Made by a program: the position numbers and the translations under genes. Below are positions 5,130 to 7,371 of a DNA stretch of 7,371 bases, one piece after another. The notes beneath the pieces are model-generated. The model ran no database searches. It saw only the letters and a list, made by a program, of their open reading frames with translations, and was not told the DNA's origin. The DNA lies in the NCBI GenBank assembly GCA_041594335.1, contig JBFHML010000077.1:1-7371 (forward strand), given 5' to 3'. Position 1 is the stretch's first letter, and the number at the start of each line of letters is the position of its first letter. Source of the stretch: JAGPUQ01 sp041594335. GTDB lineage: Bacteria > Pseudomonadota > Gammaproteobacteria > Pseudomonadales > Porticoccaceae.

Positions 5130-6165
5130 AGGCGTATGCGCTGCGTACGACGGCGCGCCCGTGCTCGACCAGCTTTCCTTCGAGATTCCCGCCGGTGCCA
5201 TCGGCTGCCTGTTGGGAGCCTCGGGTTCCGGCAAGACCACGGCGCTGCGCATCATCGCGGGACTGGAGCCCGTCGGCGCCGGACGCGTTGTGGTCGGCTC
5301 CCGGGTCCTTACGGACAGCACCGGGCGCGTGCCACCGGAACACCGAGGCATCGGCATGGTATTCCAGGATTTTGCCCTGCTGCCACACCTGAGCGTGCTC
5401 GATAACGTGCGCTTTGGTCTACATCGGATGCCCGCCACCAGTCGGGAATCGCGCGCGCGCGACGTGCTGGCCGCGGTGGGCCTTGCAGCCCTGACAGATC
5501 GCCATCCCCATCAGCTCTCGGGAGGCCAACAACAACGGGTCGCCTTGGCGCGCGCATTGGCGCCCCGGCCATCGCTGTTGCTGCTTGACGAACCTTTTTC
5601 GAGCCTCGATCTCGAGTTGCGAGAAAGCCTTGGACAGGCGCTGCGCGATCTACTCCTAGCCGAGGGGACTACCGCCCTGCTGGTCACCCACTCCCAGCAC
5701 GAGGCCTTCGCACTGGCCGATCTGGTCGGTGTGCTCGACCAAGGTCGACTCCGGCAATGGGACACTGCCTATAACCTCTATCATCGACCGGCGGACCGCA
5801 TGGTGGCCGACTTTGTCGGCGAGGGCGCTTTTTTGCGCGGAGAACGGCGCGCCGACGGCACCATCGTCACCGAATTAGGCGAATTCGCCGCATCAAACCC
5901 GGGTGCCGCCGGCCCGGTCGAAGTTCTCTTACGGCCGGACGACCTCGTACATGACGACACCAGCGGTCTGCGTGCCCGCGTGCGCCACAAGGTCTTTCGC
6001 GGCGGAGAAATGCTCTACACCCTGACGCTCGCCTCGGGCGCGGAAGTCCTCGCGCTGGTGCCTTCGCATCACGACCATCCGATCGGTGCCGATGTCGGCG
6101 TACGCCCGGACCTGGCGCACGTCATCGCCTTCGCCGCACCGTCCGCCGCCCCCGCTTTCGCATGA
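5113..6165 (+). CDS. fbpC: Fe(3+) ABC transporter ATP-binding protein (FbpC type)
   Basis: This 350-residue ATPase would energise Fe3+ import by the FbpAB proteins at the cytoplasmic face. All nucleotide-binding motifs are intact: Walker A G-A-S-G-S-G-K-T (35-42), Q-loop Q85 in V-F-Q-D-F-A-L-L-P-H, signature L-S-G-G-Q (135-139), Walker B L-L-L-L-D-E (155-160), D-loop S-S-L-D (163-166) and H-loop H193 in V-T-H-S-Q-H-E-A-F. A C-terminal TOBE-type domain follows from about residue 270 (V-E-V-L-L-R-P-D-D-L), usual for ferric and sulfate-type importers. The ATG at 5113 is preferred to the GTG at 5101 because M-Q-L-C-L-E-G begins exactly where the family's first strand begins. It overlaps fbpB by 17 bases and has no strong ribosome site, suggesting coupling. 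Confidence 0.93.
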   Translation: MQLCLEGVCAAYDGAPVLDQLSFEIPAGAIGCLLGASGSGKTTALRIIAGLEPVGAGRVVVGSRVLTDSTGRVPPEHRGIGMVFQDFALLPHLSVLDNVRFGLHRMPATSRESRARDVLAAVGLAALTDRHPHQLSGGQQQRVALARALAPRPSLLLLDEPFSSLDLELRESLGQALRDLLLAEGTTALLVTHSQHEAFALADLVGVLDQGRLRQWDTAYNLYHRPADRMVADFVGEGAFLRGERRADGTIVTELGEFAASNPGAAGPVEVLLRPDDLVHDDTSGLRARVRHKVFRGGEMLYTLTLASGAEVLALVPSHHDHPIGADVGVRPDLAHVIAFAAPSAAPAFA

Positions 6166-7007
6166 ACGCAGGCCCCCGGCTCGCGATTCTCTGCTGGCTG
6201 GCCCTCACTTGCTGTTCAACCGCTACCGCCAGTACAGCGCCACCGGTACTCGGCTATAGCGTCATCGCCCGTTTTCCACACGATCCCGAGGCGTTCACCC
6301 AAGGCCTGGCCTGGGCCGAGGGTCACCTCTACGAAAGCACGGGCCTCCACGGCCGTTCGAGCCTGCGGGAAATCGACCTGACCACCGGTCGAGTACTGCG
6401 CAGCGCGGCCCTGCCCCGCTGGCAGTTCGGCGAGGGCCTGGCCGTCGTCGGCGACCATTTGATCCAACTCACCTGGCACGCCGGCGAGGCCCTGGTTCGC
6501 GACCGCTTGAGCCTGCGCAGGGTCGCAACCCTCCCCTATGCGGGCGAGGGCTGGGGGCTGGCCTGGGACGGCCAGCGACTGGTGATGAGCGACGGCTCCG
6601 CGAGCCTGGTGTTCCGCGATCCACATACGTTCGAAGAACTCGGCAGCGTGCAGGTCACCGCAGCCGGCGCAGCCGTGTCCGGGCTCAACGAACTGGAAGT
6701 CATCCGCGGCGAAATCTGGGCCAACGTCTGGGGCAGTGAGCGCATCGCCCGCATCGACCCCGCCAGTGGCCGGGTGAGCGCCTGGGTCGACCTCAGCGGT
6801 CTGCGCCCAGACCCGGCGCCCGGCCAGTCCATCGACGTGCTCAACGGCATTGCGTGGGATGCCGAGGGCCAGCGCCTGTTCGTCACCGGCAAGCTGTGGC
6901 CCTGGCTGTATCAAATCCAGGTCGAGCCCGACGCACCGAGCACAGCCGCACAAGACGCAGCACGTGCGCCGCCAAGCCCGCCCTTGCCGGCAATGCCTAC
7001 GGAGTAG
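6162..7007 (+). CDS. Glutaminyl-peptide cyclotransferase (beta-propeller, Glu_cyclase_2 type)
   Basis: This 281-residue enzyme is predicted to convert N-terminal glutamine of proteins or peptides to pyroglutamate with release of ammonia. It belongs to the plant/bacterial five-bladed beta-propeller class. Recognised motifs are H-D-P-E-A-F-T-Q-G-L (40-49), Y-E-S-T-G (57-61), F-G-E-G-L, G-E-G-W-G-L, L-N-E-L-E (175-179), N-G-I-A-W-D (228-233) and T-G-K-L-W-P-x-L-Y-Q-I (from 242). A signal peptide covers about residues 1-23 with a likely signal peptidase I site at T-A-T-A-S; the cysteines in it do not form a proper lipobox. The enzyme should therefore act in the periplasm on exported proteins. Its ATG overlaps the fbpC stop by four bases (ATGA) and no Shine-Dalgarno is visible in the preceding 20 bases, so its translation should be coupled to fbpC. 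After residue 254 an Ala/Pro-rich tail of about 25 residues extends beyond the fold and overlaps the convergent gene. Confidence 0.88.
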   Translation: MNAGPRLAILCWLALTCCSTATASTAPPVLGYSVIARFPHDPEAFTQGLAWAEGHLYESTGLHGRSSLREIDLTTGRVLRSAALPRWQFGEGLAVVGDHLIQLTWHAGEALVRDRLSLRRVATLPYAGEGWGLAWDGQRLVMSDGSASLVFRDPHTFEELGSVQVTAAGAAVSGLNELEVIRGEIWANVWGSERIARIDPASGRVSAWVDLSGLRPDPAPGQSIDVLNGIAWDAEGQRLFVTGKLWPWLYQIQVEPDAPSTAAQDAARAPPSPPLPAMPTE

Positions 7008-7371
7008 CGGGCCCGTCGCCCCCGCCGGGTTCCAACAGGGCATCAATGGCGGCGCTGAACACCGGGTAGGCCACCGCGCCCGGAATCCGCTGCACCAGGG
7101 TCACCCGCTGTGGATCGGTGGCATCCGGCCTGCCCAGAAAGAAGTTCGGCGTGCCCCGGACCCCCAGCTGCTGGCCCAGTGCCTGGTCCGCGGCAACCGC
7201 CTCGGCATGGCGCCCGCCGGCCACACAGGCGGCGAAGTCGCCGGCATCCAGGCCCAGCTCCCCGGCCCCCTTCTCCAGGGCCTCCGGCGACAGCGCGCCA
7301 GACCAGGAGAACAGGGCATCGTGCATCTCCCAGTAGTCGCCCTGATCACCGGCGCAGAGCGCGGCGCGGGC
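6997..7371 (-). CDS. DsbA-family thioredoxin-fold protein, C-terminal fragment
   Basis: The last 124 codons of a gene entering from the right edge are visible; the start and any CxxC active site are outside the window. The visible part resembles the helical insertion and C-terminal half of DsbA-like proteins (Thioredoxin_4 type): A-A-L-C-A-G-D-Q-G-D-Y-W-E-M-H-D-A-L-F, then a helix-rich region with a cysteine in F-A-A-C-V-A-G-G, then L-G-V-R-G-T-P-N-F-F-L-G. The T-P dipeptide is the cis-proline loop that faces the active site in the thioredoxin fold. The segment A-Y-P-V-F-S-A-A-I-D-A-L-L is the usual final helix. The role would be thiol oxidation, reduction or isomerisation of exported proteins, but without the N-terminus the direction cannot be told. 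Its 3' end overlaps the cyclotransferase gene by 11 bases in convergent orientation, with no terminator visible between them. Confidence 0.8.
   Translation of the reverse strand, partial: ARAALCAGDQGDYWEMHDALFSWSGALSPEALEKGAGELGLDAGDFAACVAGGRHAEAVAADQALGQQLGVRGTPNFFLGRPDATDPQRVTLVQRIPGAVAYPVFSAAIDALLEPGGGDGPATP

Overview
The window looks like chromosome of a GC-rich Proteobacterium, most likely a gammaproteobacterium. It has Gram-negative features (lipoprotein and Sec signals, periplasmic iron-transport and DsbA-type proteins, a gammaproteobacterial-type Fur box). No finer placement can be supported. Every large gene can be assigned to a family, and no mobile element, tRNA, rRNA or CRISPR array was seen.

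Left half, minus strand (read right to left from about 2.2 kb): an ECF sigma factor (1572-2168) is followed after 3 bases by a 71-residue zinc-binding anti-sigma factor (1353-1568). After a 131-base gap comes an exported DUF3179 protein of unknown function (220-1221). In front of the DUF3179 gene are a candidate ECF-type promoter and an eight-codon mini-ORF. The mini-ORF has a consensus Shine-Dalgarno and its stop overlaps the DUF3179 start by one base. Beyond that, the first 46 codons of another exported protein, perhaps Sel1-repeat, run off the left edge.

Right half, plus strand: after a 295-base divergent intergenic region with a good Fur-box candidate, an FbpABC-type ferric iron ABC transporter follows: lipoprotein substrate-binding protein (2464-3480), fused two-domain permease (3480-5129) and ATPase (5113-6165). 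A glutaminyl-peptide cyclotransferase gene (6162-7007) overlaps the ATPase gene by four bases (ATGA). All junctions in this four-gene unit overlap, so it is probably one translationally coupled operon. A perfect 26-base palindrome lies 34 bases inside the permease gene and could set the expression step between binding protein and permease. The operon ends by overlapping, tail to tail, the 3' end of a DsbA-family thioredoxin-fold gene that runs off the right edge.

Working together: the fbp operon would capture Fe3+ in the periplasm and import it under Fur control. The cyclotransferase would modify N-terminal glutamine of exported proteins. The sigma/anti-sigma pair resembles zinc-thiol (ZAS) stress-sensing modules, and the DUF3179 gene is its most obvious candidate target. 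I did not find a clearly new multi-gene system; the less ordinary signals are the mini-ORF leader, the palindrome and the cyclotransferase inside an iron operon.
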